A stretch of 56,156 nucleotides of DNA from Sulfurospirillaceae bacterium (GTDB lineage Bacteria > Campylobacterota > Campylobacteria > Campylobacterales > Sulfurospirillaceae), in contig JAQUWL010000013.1 of assembly GCA_028692875.1 (NCBI GenBank), forward strand, positions 1 to 56,156. The letters are read 5' to 3'. Both the position numbers and the translations under genes were made by a program. The notes below the pieces were generated by a model. That model made no database searches. It saw only the letters and a program-made list of their open reading frames with translations, and was not told the DNA's origin. Of this stretch, positions 31,157 through 41,031 are shown piece by piece (the first letter of the stretch is position 1; each line of letters begins with the position of its first letter).

Positions 31157-33121
31157 TTGAATGAAAAAATCTCTTTCGTTAAAGATATCCCTGAATTTGG
31201 TTGGGTTGTTGGCAGTGGTTTTTATCTTCAAGAGGTTGAAAAGATACTTTTTCAGCGCGAAGAAGAGCTAAAAAACAGACTCAAAGAGACTGTAATGGCT
31301 GTTGTTGCCACTTCAATTATGATTATTTTTGTGATTTTGATGGGTATGTTTTTTATCTCTAAAAAATTGCGTTTGATGCTCCAAAAATACGAACGAAATC
31401 TTCTTGTAAACAACCGACAAATACGCTCTCAAAAAAAGGTATTTCAAACGCTCTTTGAAAAATCAACTGATGGTATTTTGATTATGCAAGAGGATGTTTG
31501 TGTGGATTGCAATGAAGCTATCGTTAAGATGTTTAGAGCCAAAAGCAAAAATGATTTGATTGGACTTACACTTCAAGACATCTCCCCAGAATTTCAAGAT
31601 GATGGCGAGAACTCAGCAATTAAAGCCAAACGAACAAATCAAATGGCATACGCAAGAGGTGTGCATAAATTTGAGTGGATTGCTAAGGCTTTTGATGAGG
31701 AGCTTTTTTGGATTAGTATCGTTTTGACAACGATTGAGATGGAAGATGGGACAATTCAGCACTACTCCATAAGAAATATTACGGCACGCAAAAGGCTTGA
31801 GTTGGAAAATGAGCGCCAAAGAGAGCAGTTGCTACATCAAATAAAACATGATACTCTGACAAATCTTCCAAATAGGGTTTTGCTCTCCGATAGACTCTCT
31901 CAAGCTATCAAAAAAGCAGATAGAGATAAAAAAATAGTAGCCGTGTTGTTTGTAGATATTGACAAATTTAAGATTATAAATGACACTCTAGGGCACGAAT
32001 CAGGCGATATGGTTTTGGTAAAAATCGCAGATCGCCTTAGGCAAAACATCAGACAAACTGATACGGCAGCACGTTTGAGTGGCGATGAGTTCATCGTTTT
32101 AATAGATGGATGCGAGGATGTTAATTCTGTTATATTGGTGGTTAAAAAAATTATTTCCGCTTTTCAAGAGCCTTTTTTGATTAAAAATGAGTCACTCAAA
32201 GTTACTACAAGCATGGGTATCAGTATCTATCCAAACGATGGCGAATCGGCACAAAAACTTCTAAAAAATGCTGATATAGCGATGTATAAGGCCAAGCAAG
32301 AGGGAAAAAATAGATATAAATTTTTTGCCCAAAGCATGAACGATGAGACGGTTGAGCATATCGAGATGGAAAAAAATATTATTTTGGGGCTTAGTCGAGG
32401 CGAGTTTTTGATGTATTATCAACCACAAATCAATATAATTAATGGAAACATAGTTGGTTTTGAAGCACTTATTCGTTGGATTCATCCAGAAAAAGGATTT
32501 ATTCCGCCTTCGTACTTTATCCCTATTGCTGAAGAGAGTGATTTGATTATTGATTTGGGAGATTGGGTGTTAAAAGAGGCAATGACTCAGATATCAAAGT
32601 GGTACAACATGGGGCTAAATCCAGGAAAAGTTGCTATTAACTTTGCAGGAAAACAGCTTGAGTCTTCAGGTCTGTTTTCTTTGGTGGAAGAGACGCTTAA
32701 AAGCACCCAGTGTAAACCAGAGTGGATTGAGATTGAAATTGTTGAGAGATTTATCATGAAGGATGTTGAAAAATCTATAGCTCTGTTAAGTTCATTTAGG
32801 GATTTAAATATAGATATTTCTATTGATGATTTTGGTACAGGATACTCTTCTTTGGCATATTTGAAGCATCTACCTATTACCAAGCTAAAAATAGACCAAT
32901 CTTTTGTTAGAAATTTATCTCAAAGCAGGGAAGATAGAGCTATTGCCAAGACCATTATAGAATTAGGGAAAGGGCTAGGTCTAAAAGTTTTGGCGGAGGG
33001 CGTGGAAAATGAAGAGGAGCAATCTTTTTTATCTTACAATGGCTGTGAGCTTATGCAAGGATATTTGTTTGGAAAGCCTTTGCCAGCAGACAAAGCACAA
33101 GAGATGCTTGAAGCTCAATGA
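31157..33121 (+). CDS. PAS-GGDEF-EAL output half of the frameshifted protein
   Basis: 654 residues by the ATG at 31157, but the real frame opens near 31031 in continuity with the upstream half. Order: end of the Cache domain (PEFGWVVGSGFYLQEVEKIL), a transmembrane helix (~45-68), a PAS domain (FEKSTDGILIMQEDVCVDCN), GGDEF with FKIINDTLGHESGD and SGDEF instead of GGDEF, then EAL with FEALIRW, IDDFGTGYSSLAYLKHLP and LAEGVENEEE. All EAL key residues remain, so phosphodiesterase activity is likely; SGDEF may weaken cyclase activity. Final residues HEP-type tail short. No ribosome site lies before 31157. Confidence 0.85.
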   Translation: MNEKISFVKDIPEFGWVVGSGFYLQEVEKILFQREEELKNRLKETVMAVVATSIMIIFVILMGMFFISKKLRLMLQKYERNLLVNNRQIRSQKKVFQTLFEKSTDGILIMQEDVCVDCNEAIVKMFRAKSKNDLIGLTLQDISPEFQDDGENSAIKAKRTNQMAYARGVHKFEWIAKAFDEELFWISIVLTTIEMEDGTIQHYSIRNITARKRLELENERQREQLLHQIKHDTLTNLPNRVLLSDRLSQAIKKADRDKKIVAVLFVDIDKFKIINDTLGHESGDMVLVKIADRLRQNIRQTDTAARLSGDEFIVLIDGCEDVNSVILVVKKIISAFQEPFLIKNESLKVTTSMGISIYPNDGESAQKLLKNADIAMYKAKQEGKNRYKFFAQSMNDETVEHIEMEKNIILGLSRGEFLMYYQPQINIINGNIVGFEALIRWIHPEKGFIPPSYFIPIAEESDLIIDLGDWVLKEAMTQISKWYNMGLNPGKVAINFAGKQLESSGLFSLVEETLKSTQCKPEWIEIEIVERFIMKDVEKSIALLSSFRDLNIDISIDDFGTGYSSLAYLKHLPITKLKIDQSFVRNLSQSREDRAIAKTIIELGKGLGLKVLAEGVENEEEQSFLSYNGCELMQGYLFGKPLPADKAQEMLEAQ

Positions 33122-33178
33122 TAACATTTTATCCAAATAAATTAAAGTATTTTTTTTAGTTTCTAATGGTAAAATAAA

Positions 33179-33202
33179 AGACTTTTTATTGTAAAAAAGT
33201 CT
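33179..33202 (+). terminator. weak A/T hairpin upstream of the VanY-like gene
   Basis: AGACTTTTT (33179-33187) pairs with AAAAAGTCT (33194-33202) around a 6-nt loop. No T run follows. It could be a weak terminator of the EAL gene or a leader hairpin of the next gene; a TAAAAT -10-like box lies just upstream. Confidence 0.4.
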
Positions 33203-33233
33203 ACACGAGAGATATTGGGGCGAGAAGGGCAAG

Positions 33234-33986
33234 ATGCAAAGGAGAGAATTTTTAGGAATTATGGGTGCTTCGGCACTAAGCACGACTGCTTTTGGATCGC
33301 AAAATTCACATCTAGTTTCAAGTGTTTGGTTGCGTTCCGACCAAAAAGAGTCTTTTTCAAGTGTGCTAAAAAAACTTTTTTTGATTCAGAGTACCGTAGG
33401 ACACGCAAATTTTAATCTTATAAGCTATGATGAGGCTTTAAAAATAGCTTCCGCATATTCAAATGTGGGAAAATTTACCAAAAAAGAGTTGGATTTTATA
33501 GAAGAGATTTTTCATGTCAATCCCTCAATGTATGGATTTTATGGTAGAAAAACATGCGAGAGATTGACCGATAGAATCAACCTAAAAGATGTTATTAAGA
33601 TTCCAAGTACGGGACACTATCTTTTTAAAGGAGTGTCGGAAAATGCTTACAGGCGTGCTATATCAGACGTTGGAAATACTCTAGTTTTAACCTCTGGCGT
33701 TAGAAGTGTTGTAAAGCAGATGAGTTTATATCTATCCAAAATACAAAGCACCGATGGAAATATCAGTTTGGCTTCTCGCTCTCTCGCTCCTCCGGCGTAC
33801 TCTTATCATAGTTTGGGTGATTTTGATGTTGGCAAAAAAGGATGGGGATATAAAAATTTTACAGTAAGCTTTACCATGACTGAAGAGTTTTGGCATTTAA
33901 TGAAATTGCCTTACATATCTATGCGATATACAATAAATAACAATGATGGAGTTAGATTTGAGCCATGGCATGTTAAGATTATTTAA
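33234..33986 (+). CDS. VanY/M15-like D-Ala-D-Ala carboxypeptidase, Tat signal
   Basis: 250 residues. The N terminus MQRREFLGIMGASALS has the twin-arginine motif RREFL, so it is probably exported folded. The M15B metallopeptidase motifs are LTSGVRSV, SYHSLGDFDVG (the Hxx...D zinc residues) and FEPWHVKII near the C terminus (the E..WH motif). It should cut peptidoglycan stem peptides in the periplasm. AAGGGC precedes the ATG. It overlaps csd4 by 17 nt, suggesting a shared job in wall trimming. Confidence 0.85.
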   Translation: MQRREFLGIMGASALSTTAFGSQNSHLVSSVWLRSDQKESFSSVLKKLFLIQSTVGHANFNLISYDEALKIASAYSNVGKFTKKELDFIEEIFHVNPSMYGFYGRKTCERLTDRINLKDVIKIPSTGHYLFKGVSENAYRRAISDVGNTLVLTSGVRSVVKQMSLYLSKIQSTDGNISLASRSLAPPAYSYHSLGDFDVGKKGWGYKNFTVSFTMTEEFWHLMKLPYISMRYTINNNDGVRFEPWHVKII

Positions 33987-35349
33987 AATATTAGTGGCTA
34001 TAGCGAGCATGTTAAACGCTTCGCCATTGGATTTTACACTTATTAAAAAAGGCACACCAGAAAAAGCCAATACGCTTTTGGTAATAGGTGGTATTCAAGG
34101 GGATGAGCCGGGGGGTTTTTTGGCCGCCTCTTTGGTTGGAACAAAATATACTGTAACCAAGGGTTCTTTGTGGGTTGTGCCAAATCTGAATTTTCCAAGT
34201 ATTGTTCAGCAAAGCAGGGGAACAGCGGGCGATATGAATCGCAAATTTGTACATGTAGACAAGAAAGACCCTGATTATAAGACAGTTACCTCTATTAAGT
34301 CATTGATTTTGGATAAAGAGGTATCTATGGTGGTAAATTTGCACGATGGAAGTGGGTTTTATCGAGAAAAGGTGGTTGATAAATATTTTAATCCTAAGCG
34401 TTGGGGCAATAGTTGTATTATCGACCAAGTGAAGCTAGATCAAGTCAAATATGGCAATTTGGAGCAAATAGCCAAAAGGGTGGCGGACAATATAAATGCA
34501 AATTTACAAGATGAGAAGCATCGATATCATGTTAAAAACACCAAAACGGCTGAGGGTGATCAAGAGATGCTTAAAAGTCTGACGTACTTTGCTGTCAAAA
34601 ACAAAAAAGCGGCATTTGCAAACGAGAGTAGCAAGATGTTGCCTACGCATCTGAGGGTTTATTATCAACTTCTTGCACTCGAGGAATATATGAGAATTGC
34701 AGGCATTGAGTTTGAGAGACATTTTGAGTTGACTCCAGAGGGGGTTCATAACGCAATAAACAAGGATGTATATATCGCTTTTTTTGGGGATAAATTGCGT
34801 TTAGATTTAGAAAATCCTCGCAAAAAAATTGGTTATTTTCCAATGCCAAAAGATAAAAATCTAACATTTAACGCTAGTAACCCATTGACAACCATCATAA
34901 AAGAAAAAAAAGGCTCAAACTACGATATCTATTATGGCAATCGCCACCTAATGAAGCTCCATCCGCAGTATTTTGAATACTCCAACAAGTATGATTCAAT
35001 CAGTGTTAACGTAGATGGAAAAGTGCTAGATGTAAAGTTTGGAAGCTCTATAAAGGTTGATGAGTATTTTAATGTAGTGCCAGAAAAAGACCTTAGGGTC
35101 AATGTTATCGGTTATGTAGGCGATAAAAGTGGCAATGAGTCGGGTCAAAAAATCGAGAAAAAAGATATTATACGTAACTATTCTATAGATAAAAATGGAA
35201 AAAAATATCGGGTAGAGATATACGACACCTCAGAAGAGGACAAGTTTGCAGGAATGTTTTTGGTTGAGTTTTCAAAAATTCAGCCAGAAGAAGATAGCTC
35301 ATTTTCGGTTGCAATGGGCGAAGATAAAGAAGAGAAAATACCAAACTAA
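33970..35349 (+). CDS. csd4: DL-carboxypeptidase Csd4/Pgp1 (cell shape)
   Basis: About 459 residues from the ATG at 33970, which starts a signal peptide (MLRLFKILVAIASMLNA); the longer frame from 33943 would hide it. Zinc-site residues match Csd4: Gln43 and Glu46 in GGIQGDEPGG and His125 in VVNLHDGSGF, an unusual Gln-Glu-His set of this M14-like family. NLNFPSIVQQSRGTAGDMNR precedes them in space. In Helicobacter and Campylobacter the enzyme trims tripeptides to dipeptides and gives helical shape. So this bacterium is probably curved or helical. The tsaD gene follows after 9 nt. Confidence 0.9.
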   Translation: MLRLFKILVAIASMLNASPLDFTLIKKGTPEKANTLLVIGGIQGDEPGGFLAASLVGTKYTVTKGSLWVVPNLNFPSIVQQSRGTAGDMNRKFVHVDKKDPDYKTVTSIKSLILDKEVSMVVNLHDGSGFYREKVVDKYFNPKRWGNSCIIDQVKLDQVKYGNLEQIAKRVADNINANLQDEKHRYHVKNTKTAEGDQEMLKSLTYFAVKNKKAAFANESSKMLPTHLRVYYQLLALEEYMRIAGIEFERHFELTPEGVHNAINKDVYIAFFGDKLRLDLENPRKKIGYFPMPKDKNLTFNASNPLTTIIKEKKGSNYDIYYGNRHLMKLHPQYFEYSNKYDSISVNVDGKVLDVKFGSSIKVDEYFNVVPEKDLRVNVIGYVGDKSGNESGQKIEKKDIIRNYSIDKNGKKYRVEIYDTSEEDKFAGMFLVEFSKIQPEEDSSFSVAMGEDKEEKIPN

Positions 35350-35358
35350 AGATAAACA

Positions 35359-36375
35359 GTGATACTTAGCATAGAAAGCAGTTGCGATGATAGCTCTATT
35401 GCCGTTACAAAAATAGCCACCAAAGAGCTTGTTTTTCACAAAAAGATTTCGCAAGACCTTGAGCACTCAGTTTATGGTGGAGTTGTGCCAGAGCTTGCAG
35501 CACGTTTACACGCACTAGCTTTGCCAAAAATTTTAGAAGAGACAAAAGATTATTTCGGCGAACTTAAAGCAGTTGCTGTTACCAATGAGCCAGGGCTTTC
35601 TGTAACTTTGGTTGAGGGCATTAGCATGGCAAAAGCTCTAAGCATATCGCTAAACATTCCTATCATTGCAATCAATCATCTCAAAGGGCATATTTATTCG
35701 CTTTTTATTGAAAAACAAGAGTGTTTTCCTATGGATATTTTATTGGTTTCTGGTGGACATACGCAACTTCTACATGTAGAGAGTTTTGATAAAATATCTC
35801 TGCTTGCAAACACTATGGACGATAGCTTTGGTGAGAGTTTTGACAAGGTGGGAAAAATGCTAGGACTACCATATCCAGCGGGTTCCATCATAGAACAGTA
35901 TGCTAAAAAGGGCGATGAAAAGAGGTTTGAATTTACTATTCCTTTGCAAAGGTCTAAAACGCTAGCATTTAGCTACTCTGGTCTTAAAAATCAAGTGCGT
36001 CTTTGTATAGCTGAGCAAGAAAATCTTGACGAGCAGACCATTTGCGATATTTGTGCTTCATTTCAAAGGGTTGCAGTTGCCCACTTAATACGTCAAATCA
36101 AAAAAGCCTATAAAGATATTTCGGTTAAGGATTTTGGTGTGGTTGGCGGAGCGAGTGCAAATCTTTATCTTCGTTCCCAACTAGAAGAGTTTTGTACATC
36201 AAAAAAAGCAACTCTACATGTAGCAAAGATGGAGTTTTGCTCGGATAATGCTGCGATGATAGGCAGATGTGCACTTGAAGCATACGGTAGAGGGCAATTT
36301 AGCAGCATAGAGGAGATACAGCCTAGAGGCTCTTCAAAAATAGTTCTATCAAAGAACTATAATCTCCTCTTCTAA
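35359..36375 (+). CDS. tsaD: tRNA N6-threonylcarbamoyladenosine synthase TsaD
   Basis: 338 residues beginning with GTG. TsaD transfers threonylcarbamoyl to A37 of ANN-decoding tRNAs. Motifs: [29 protein letters not shown] with the iron-binding His residues, [14 protein letters not shown], and [12 protein letters not shown]. The TACATGTA palindrome occurs twice inside (LLHVES and TLHVAK). Its 3' end overlaps the convergent murB by 27 nt. Confidence 0.95.
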   Translation: MILSIESSCDDSSIAVTKIATKELVFHKKISQDLEHSVYGGVVPELAARLHALALPKILEETKDYFGELKAVAVTNEPGLSVTLVEGISMAKALSISLNIPIIAINHLKGHIYSLFIEKQECFPMDILLVSGGHTQLLHVESFDKISLLANTMDDSFGESFDKVGKMLGLPYPAGSIIEQYAKKGDEKRFEFTIPLQRSKTLAFSYSGLKNQVRLCIAEQENLDEQTICDICASFQRVAVAHLIRQIKKAYKDISVKDFGVVGGASANLYLRSQLEEFCTSKKATLHVAKMEFCSDNAAMIGRCALEAYGRGQFSSIEEIQPRGSSKIVLSKNYNLLF

Positions 36376-37122
36376 ACGCACTTGGAAACGGTTGAAAACT
36401 TCCTCTTTTGCAAGATTGATTAGCTCTATTGCCTCTTCAAAAGTTCCGCCACCTAGATTGATGAGAAAATTGGCATGTTGGTCACTAAAAGCCATATTGC
36501 CGATACGCTTACCCTTAAGCCCTACCTCTTGTATGAGCTTCCCAGCAAAGTTGTTTGGCGGATTTTTAAAACAACTTCCAGCACTTGGAAAGTTTGGCTG
36601 ATTTTCTCTTAGACGTTTAAACATAGCCAAAAGAGTCTCATTAAAACCATCTTTACATGTAAAGGTTGCCTCAAAGACAATGCCTTTAAAATCTGCATAA
36701 CGGTATCCGTGAGGAATATCTTTTTTCTCAATCCAGCCGTTTTCTGTGCGAATAGCGATGAGGTTGTTGAAAACTTCCCACTCTTTAAGTCCAGCATTCA
36801 TCTTTAACATACCACCTATGGTGCCAGGTAGTTTTTGCATCAACTCAAAACCTGCTAAGTTATTTTTTTTAGCAAAGCAGAGTATCTTACCGCTAGGAGT
36901 AGAGCCGCCTACATGTAAGACGTTTTGCTCTTTTTTGATAAAGTCAAAAGATTTGTCAAGAATCGCCAAAGGCGGAGGATTTGGGCTAACAAGAAGGTTG
37001 TTCGAGCCCCCGATTATAATATAAGACGGAGGCAAAGGGGCAATTTTATCAATCACTAAAACCTCAACGCAAGGTCCTATTTTTATGCTAGAAAAGGTAG
37101 AAAAATCAATAATTTTATTCAT
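36349..37122 (-). CDS. murB: UDP-N-acetylenolpyruvoylglucosamine reductase (short MurB)
   Basis: 257 residues, the short Campylobacterota form. FAD-binding motif [12 protein letters not shown], substrate region [15 protein letters not shown], and [20 protein letters not shown] are present, the last holding the catalytic Ser. It reduces the enolpyruvyl group to make UDP-MurNAc in the cytoplasm. It starts with no spacer after fliQ, so the wall gene and the flagellar gene are co-transcribed. Its end overlaps tsaD. Confidence 0.92.
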   Translation of the reverse strand: MNKIIDFSTFSSIKIGPCVEVLVIDKIAPLPPSYIIIGGSNNLLVSPNPPPLAILDKSFDFIKKEQNVLHVGGSTPSGKILCFAKKNNLAGFELMQKLPGTIGGMLKMNAGLKEWEVFNNLIAIRTENGWIEKKDIPHGYRYADFKGIVFEATFTCKDGFNETLLAMFKRLRENQPNFPSAGSCFKNPPNNFAGKLIQEVGLKGKRIGNMAFSDQHANFLINLGGGTFEEAIELINLAKEEVFNRFQVRLEEEIIVL

Positions 37123-37389
37123 CTAAAATGCAAAAGTTGGAATCATTTCGATGATGTTAATGGTAAATTCTATCATCATATTCATCATCCATGGCATGGT
37201 GAAAATCGCCACAATTACCACCAAAATAATCTTTGGCACAAAGCTAAGTGTCATCTCGTTGATTTGGGTTGTGGCCTGAAAAATACTGATTATTAAGCCT
37301 GCCAAAAGTCCAGCCATCAACATAGGCAATGACAAATAAAGTGCGATTTTGAAAGTTTCTACACCAAGTCCTATAAGTTTTGCTTCCAT
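37123..37389 (-). CDS. fliQ: flagellar export protein FliQ
   Basis: 88 residues with two long transmembrane helices (KIALYLSLPMLMAGLLAGLI and VPKIILVVIVAIFTMPWM) and the family core ISIFQATTQINEMTLSFVPK. FliQ is part of the export gate of the flagellar type III secretion system. The ATG at 37389 overlaps the mqnD stop by ATGA; a TTG one codon earlier is less likely. Confidence 0.95.
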   Translation of the reverse strand: MEAKLIGLGVETFKIALYLSLPMLMAGLLAGLIISIFQATTQINEMTLSFVPKIILVVIVAIFTMPWMMNMMIEFTINIIEMIPTFAF

Positions 37390-38252
37390 CAACTATGCCT
37401 TAGTGTTGCGTATTCGCTAGGGATGAGATAGTCTTGTGCACAAATAATTTTGTCGTAAAAACCTGCTTCATAGCCGACTTTAAAGAGTGTATCAATAGCT
37501 TCATATTGCAATGGACTCATAGTGATAGACTCCTCGTTTGCGTACATGTTAAGGTATCTTTTTAGTGTCGGTGCATCAACTCTAACAAGTTCTTTTTCGA
37601 TAAGCATTTGTGATAGTTTTTCCATATTTTCATTCGCAACTTTTACCGCTTGTATTAAAATATTTTCAATATCAATCGCTCTACTTAAAGGGATACTTCT
37701 TCTAAGTGCCATTCCGCCTAGTGGCAAAGGAAGTCCGCCCTTGCTAAGCTCCAGCCAGATATCCCATATCTCACGCTCTACTTCCAAAGTGCTATCGTAG
37801 TTCAAGATACTCTCGTGGATTAAAACTCCCGCATCGACTTCGCCACTTAGGATGGATGATTCGATTTCTAGAAAATTTTTATAGATGATTCTAGCATTTG
37901 GATAGGCGATTTTAAAAAGCATTGCATTGGTTGTGTTGGCACCGCTAAGAGCTACTTTAAAGTTTTTTTTGAGTTTTTTGTCTTTGAGTTTGACAAGTTT
38001 TGGACCATAACCTTCTCCAAAACTGACAGCTGTTTTAAGCAGGGCGTATTCATTGCGAATTTTAGGATAAAGTGCAAAGCTTATAGCACTCACATCGTAG
38101 CTATTTTTTATTGCTTCAAGGTTTAAAGTTTCGATATCTAGGGCGTGATTTTCAAATATCAAATCTTTTGTATCTACCCATCCAAATTTGATTGCATAGT
38201 ACATAAAAATATCATCAGCATCTGGCGAATGTGCTACTAAAACCCTTTTCAA
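37389..38252 (-). CDS. mqnD: 1,4-dihydroxy-6-naphthoate synthase MqnD
   Basis: About 287 residues, a periplasmic-binding-protein-like fold enzyme of the futalosine route to menaquinone. Evidence: VLVAHSPDADDIFMYYAI, DVSAISFALYPKI, VSFGEGYGPKLV, and the MqnD-type segment DAGVLIHESILNY with GLPLPLGGMALRR. Start: GAGGA lies 6 nt before a TTG at 38252, better placed than the ATG at 38264. Followed by fliQ and murB in one run. Menaquinone points to anaerobic or microaerobic respiration. Confidence 0.88.
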   Translation of the reverse strand: MKRVLVAHSPDADDIFMYYAIKFGWVDTKDLIFENHALDIETLNLEAIKNSYDVSAISFALYPKIRNEYALLKTAVSFGEGYGPKLVKLKDKKLKKNFKVALSGANTTNAMLFKIAYPNARIIYKNFLEIESSILSGEVDAGVLIHESILNYDSTLEVEREIWDIWLELSKGGLPLPLGGMALRRSIPLSRAIDIENILIQAVKVANENMEKLSQMLIEKELVRVDAPTLKRYLNMYANEESITMSPLQYEAIDTLFKVGYEAGFYDKIICAQDYLIPSEYATLRHS

Positions 38253-38441
38253 GCAAGTCCTCATATTTTATTTTGTTTGATTTTAGCATTAATTTTATTG
38301 AAACTCGCTTTGTTTAAATGTGTGAAAAGTTTTCATTTTGCAATATTTTTAATGCTTTATAGGAAAAATAAAATACAATGCCTCAAAGGGCTTTTTCAAG
38401 CTCAAGATGATAAAATAATACGACACTCTAAAGGGTAACTC

Positions 38442-39482
38442 ATGCAAATTGATGAAAACAAAAGAAAAGCGCTAGATTTGGCGATGAAGCAGATAGACAA
38501 GACGTTCGGAAAAGGAACACTTGTTCGTCTAGGCGATAAAGTTTTGGAGCCTATAGCTTCGATTAGTACAGGCTCTTTGGGCTTGGATTTGGCTTTGGGT
38601 ATCGGTGGTATTCCGCAAGGAAGAATCATTGAGATATATGGACCTGAAAGCTCTGGAAAGACAACACTTTCACTACAAATTGTAGCCGAAGCACAAGCCA
38701 AAGGAAGTATTTGTGCTTTTGTGGACGCTGAACACGCACTAGATGTAAAATACGCTGGAAATCTTGGTGTAGATGTTGAAAATCTTTTGGTTTCTCAGCC
38801 AGATTTTGGCGAGCAAGCTTTAGATATCGTTGAGACTCTTGCTAGAAGTGGAGCGGTTGATGTTATTGTTATTGACTCAGTTGCTGCGTTAACTCCTAAA
38901 AGCGAGATAGAAGGCGATATGGGAGATACCCACGTAGGACTTCAAGCAAGACTTATGAGTCAAGCACTAAGAAAGCTAACTGCAGTAGTCCATAAAATGA
39001 ATACAACGGTTATTTTTATCAATCAAATCCGAATGAAAATCGGAACTATGGGCTATGGAAGTCCAGAGACGACAACTGGTGGAAATGCATTGAAATTTTA
39101 CGCATCAGTTCGTGTTGATGTACGCAAAATAGCAACACTCAAGCAAGGCGAAGAGCAAATTGGAAATAGAGTTAAAGCCAAAGTTGTTAAAAACAAAGTA
39201 GCACCTCCTTTTAGACAAGCCGAATTTGACATTATGTTTGGAGAAGGTATCTCTAAAGAGGGCGAAATGGTTGATTATGGTGTTAAACTAGACATCATCG
39301 ACAAGAGTGGTGCATGGTTTAGTTATGGCGAAACACGTTTGGGACAAGGAAGAGAGAACGTCAAGGCGTTTTTAAAAGAGAACAAAGAGGTTGCTGGCGA
39401 GATTGAGGATAAGATCAAGCAAGCGATGGGAACAGGCATAATAATAGACTGTGCCACCGAAGAGAACAAGGAAGAGGAATGA
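38442..39482 (+). CDS. recA: recombinase RecA
   Basis: 346 residues, full length. Walker [14 protein letters not shown], Walker [16 protein letters not shown], and the L2 loop [16 protein letters not shown] with [15 protein letters not shown] are all present. RecA drives strand exchange and SOS signalling. No clear LexA box is seen upstream, as usual in Campylobacterota, which often lack LexA. The stop overlaps the eno start (ATGA). Confidence 0.98.
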   Translation: MQIDENKRKALDLAMKQIDKTFGKGTLVRLGDKVLEPIASISTGSLGLDLALGIGGIPQGRIIEIYGPESSGKTTLSLQIVAEAQAKGSICAFVDAEHALDVKYAGNLGVDVENLLVSQPDFGEQALDIVETLARSGAVDVIVIDSVAALTPKSEIEGDMGDTHVGLQARLMSQALRKLTAVVHKMNTTVIFINQIRMKIGTMGYGSPETTTGGNALKFYASVRVDVRKIATLKQGEEQIGNRVKAKVVKNKVAPPFRQAEFDIMFGEGISKEGEMVDYGVKLDIIDKSGAWFSYGETRLGQGRENVKAFLKENKEVAGEIEDKIKQAMGTGIIIDCATEENKEEE

Positions 39483-40750
39483 TGTATATAGACGATATTT
39501 TTGCGGATGAGGTTTTGGATAGTAGGGGAAACCCAACTGTAAGAGCGACAGTAGTTTTAAGCGACGGAACGAGTGCGAGTGCTATTGTTCCTAGCGGTGC
39601 AAGTACTGGTAAAAGAGAGGCTTTGGAGCTTAGAGATGGCGATGATAGATATATGGGCAAGGGCGTAAACAAGGCATGTGAAAATGTCAATATGGAGATT
39701 GCCGATTCAATAGTAGGAATGAATCCTTTTAATCAAGCCGAGATCGATGATGTTATGAAAACTTTAGATGGTACTGATAACTACGGAAGGCTTGGTGCAA
39801 ATGCGGTTCTTGGTGTCTCTATGGCGGTTGCTCGTGCATCAGCTTTGAGTTTAGGAATGCCTTTGTACCGCTATTTGGGTGGTTCAAATGCCATGACATT
39901 GCCAACACCTATGTTTAACATTATAAATGGCGGAAGCCACGCTAACAATAGCGTAGATTTTCAAGAATATATGATTATGCCGTTAAATTTTGATAATTTT
40001 TCAGAAGCACTAAGGTCATGTACAGAGGTTTATCATCACTTGAAGAAGATTATCGCTGGTATGGGCGAAAGCACTGCACTGGGGGATGAGGGCGGTTTTG
40101 CGCCAAATCTTAAAGACAATGAAGAGCCTATTAAAGTGATTATGAAAGCAATCGAAAACGCTGGGTATAAAGCAGGAGTCGATATCGCAATAGCTTTGGA
40201 TGTCGCTAGTAGCGAGCTTGTGGCTGATGGTGGCTATAGATTGGATTCTGAAAAAAGAACGCTAAGTAGTGCTCAAATGGTTGATTATTATGAAAATTTG
40301 TGTAATAAATATCCAATAGTCTCTATTGAAGATGGATTAAGCGAAGATGATTGGGATGGATGGAAATTATTAACAGAGAGACTGGGAAGTAGGGTTCAGT
40401 TGGTAGGAGATGACCTTTTTGTAACCAATGAGAAGATTTTGAGCGAGGGTATCGCAAAAGGTGTTGGAAATGCTATACTCATTAAGCCAAATCAAATCGG
40501 CACTGTTAGTGAAACAATGCAAACCGTTCGTTTAGCACAACGCAATAATTACAAATGTGTTATGAGTCATCGAAGCGGAGAGAGCGAAGATGCTTTTATA
40601 GCCGATTTTGCTGTGGCACTAAATACGGGTGAGATTAAAACAGGCTCCACTGCAAGAGGTGAGAGAACTGCCAAATACAATCGCTTACTAGAGATTGAGC
40701 GTGAATTGGTTTTAGGTGAATATTTAGGAAAACAACTGTTTTGTAAATGA
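39479..40750 (+). CDS. eno: enolase
   Basis: 423 residues. It interconverts 2-phosphoglycerate and phosphoenolpyruvate. Motifs: [78 protein letters not shown] and the [17 protein letters not shown] catalytic region. The recA-eno pair is typical of Campylobacter relatives. The two start codons (39479, 39482) overlap the recA stop. Confidence 0.98.
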   Translation: MMYIDDIFADEVLDSRGNPTVRATVVLSDGTSASAIVPSGASTGKREALELRDGDDRYMGKGVNKACENVNMEIADSIVGMNPFNQAEIDDVMKTLDGTDNYGRLGANAVLGVSMAVARASALSLGMPLYRYLGGSNAMTLPTPMFNIINGGSHANNSVDFQEYMIMPLNFDNFSEALRSCTEVYHHLKKIIAGMGESTALGDEGGFAPNLKDNEEPIKVIMKAIENAGYKAGVDIAIALDVASSELVADGGYRLDSEKRTLSSAQMVDYYENLCNKYPIVSIEDGLSEDDWDGWKLLTERLGSRVQLVGDDLFVTNEKILSEGIAKGVGNAILIKPNQIGTVSETMQTVRLAQRNNYKCVMSHRSGESEDAFIADFAVALNTGEIKTGSTARGERTAKYNRLLEIERELVLGEYLGKQLFCK

Positions 40751-41022
40751 GCGATATTTTAGAAGAATTTGACAAAGAGGGCGACGGAGGAAAAAAGGAA
40801 GCATTTCTTTTTTATATCAAAAGCCTTCTTTTGATAGGACTTGTGTTGGGTTTTGGGCTTTATGTTGGGGATGTTTTGTTTGGCAAAAGCTCGTTGGATG
40901 TCTTGCTTAATTTGCAAGAAGACAAAGAGACACTTGTTGAGAAAATCCGTGGGCTCAAAGAGGAAAATGCCGTTTTGCAAAAGGAATTTTTTGAGCTAAG
41001 ACGACTTGATCCTGATAAATAA
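40747..41022 (+). CDS. FtsB/DivIC-like septum-type membrane protein
   Basis: 91 residues: a short cytoplasmic head, one transmembrane helix (~25-45, [20 protein letters not shown]), and a periplasmic coiled coil ([20 protein letters not shown]) as in FtsB/DivIC. The position after recA and eno is that of Cj1671c in Campylobacter jejuni. A division role is inferred from topology and synteny. The ATG overlaps the eno stop. Confidence 0.75.
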   Translation: MSDILEEFDKEGDGGKKEAFLFYIKSLLLIGLVLGFGLYVGDVLFGKSSLDVLLNLQEDKETLVEKIRGLKEENAVLQKEFFELRRLDPDK

Positions 41023-41031
41023 GGAAGACAA

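Noticed and set aside
38265-38441. LexA-type SOS box upstream of recA
   Set aside because: No convincing palindrome such as CTGT-N8-ACAG is present; only AT-rich promoter-like DNA with TACAAT and TAAAAT boxes.
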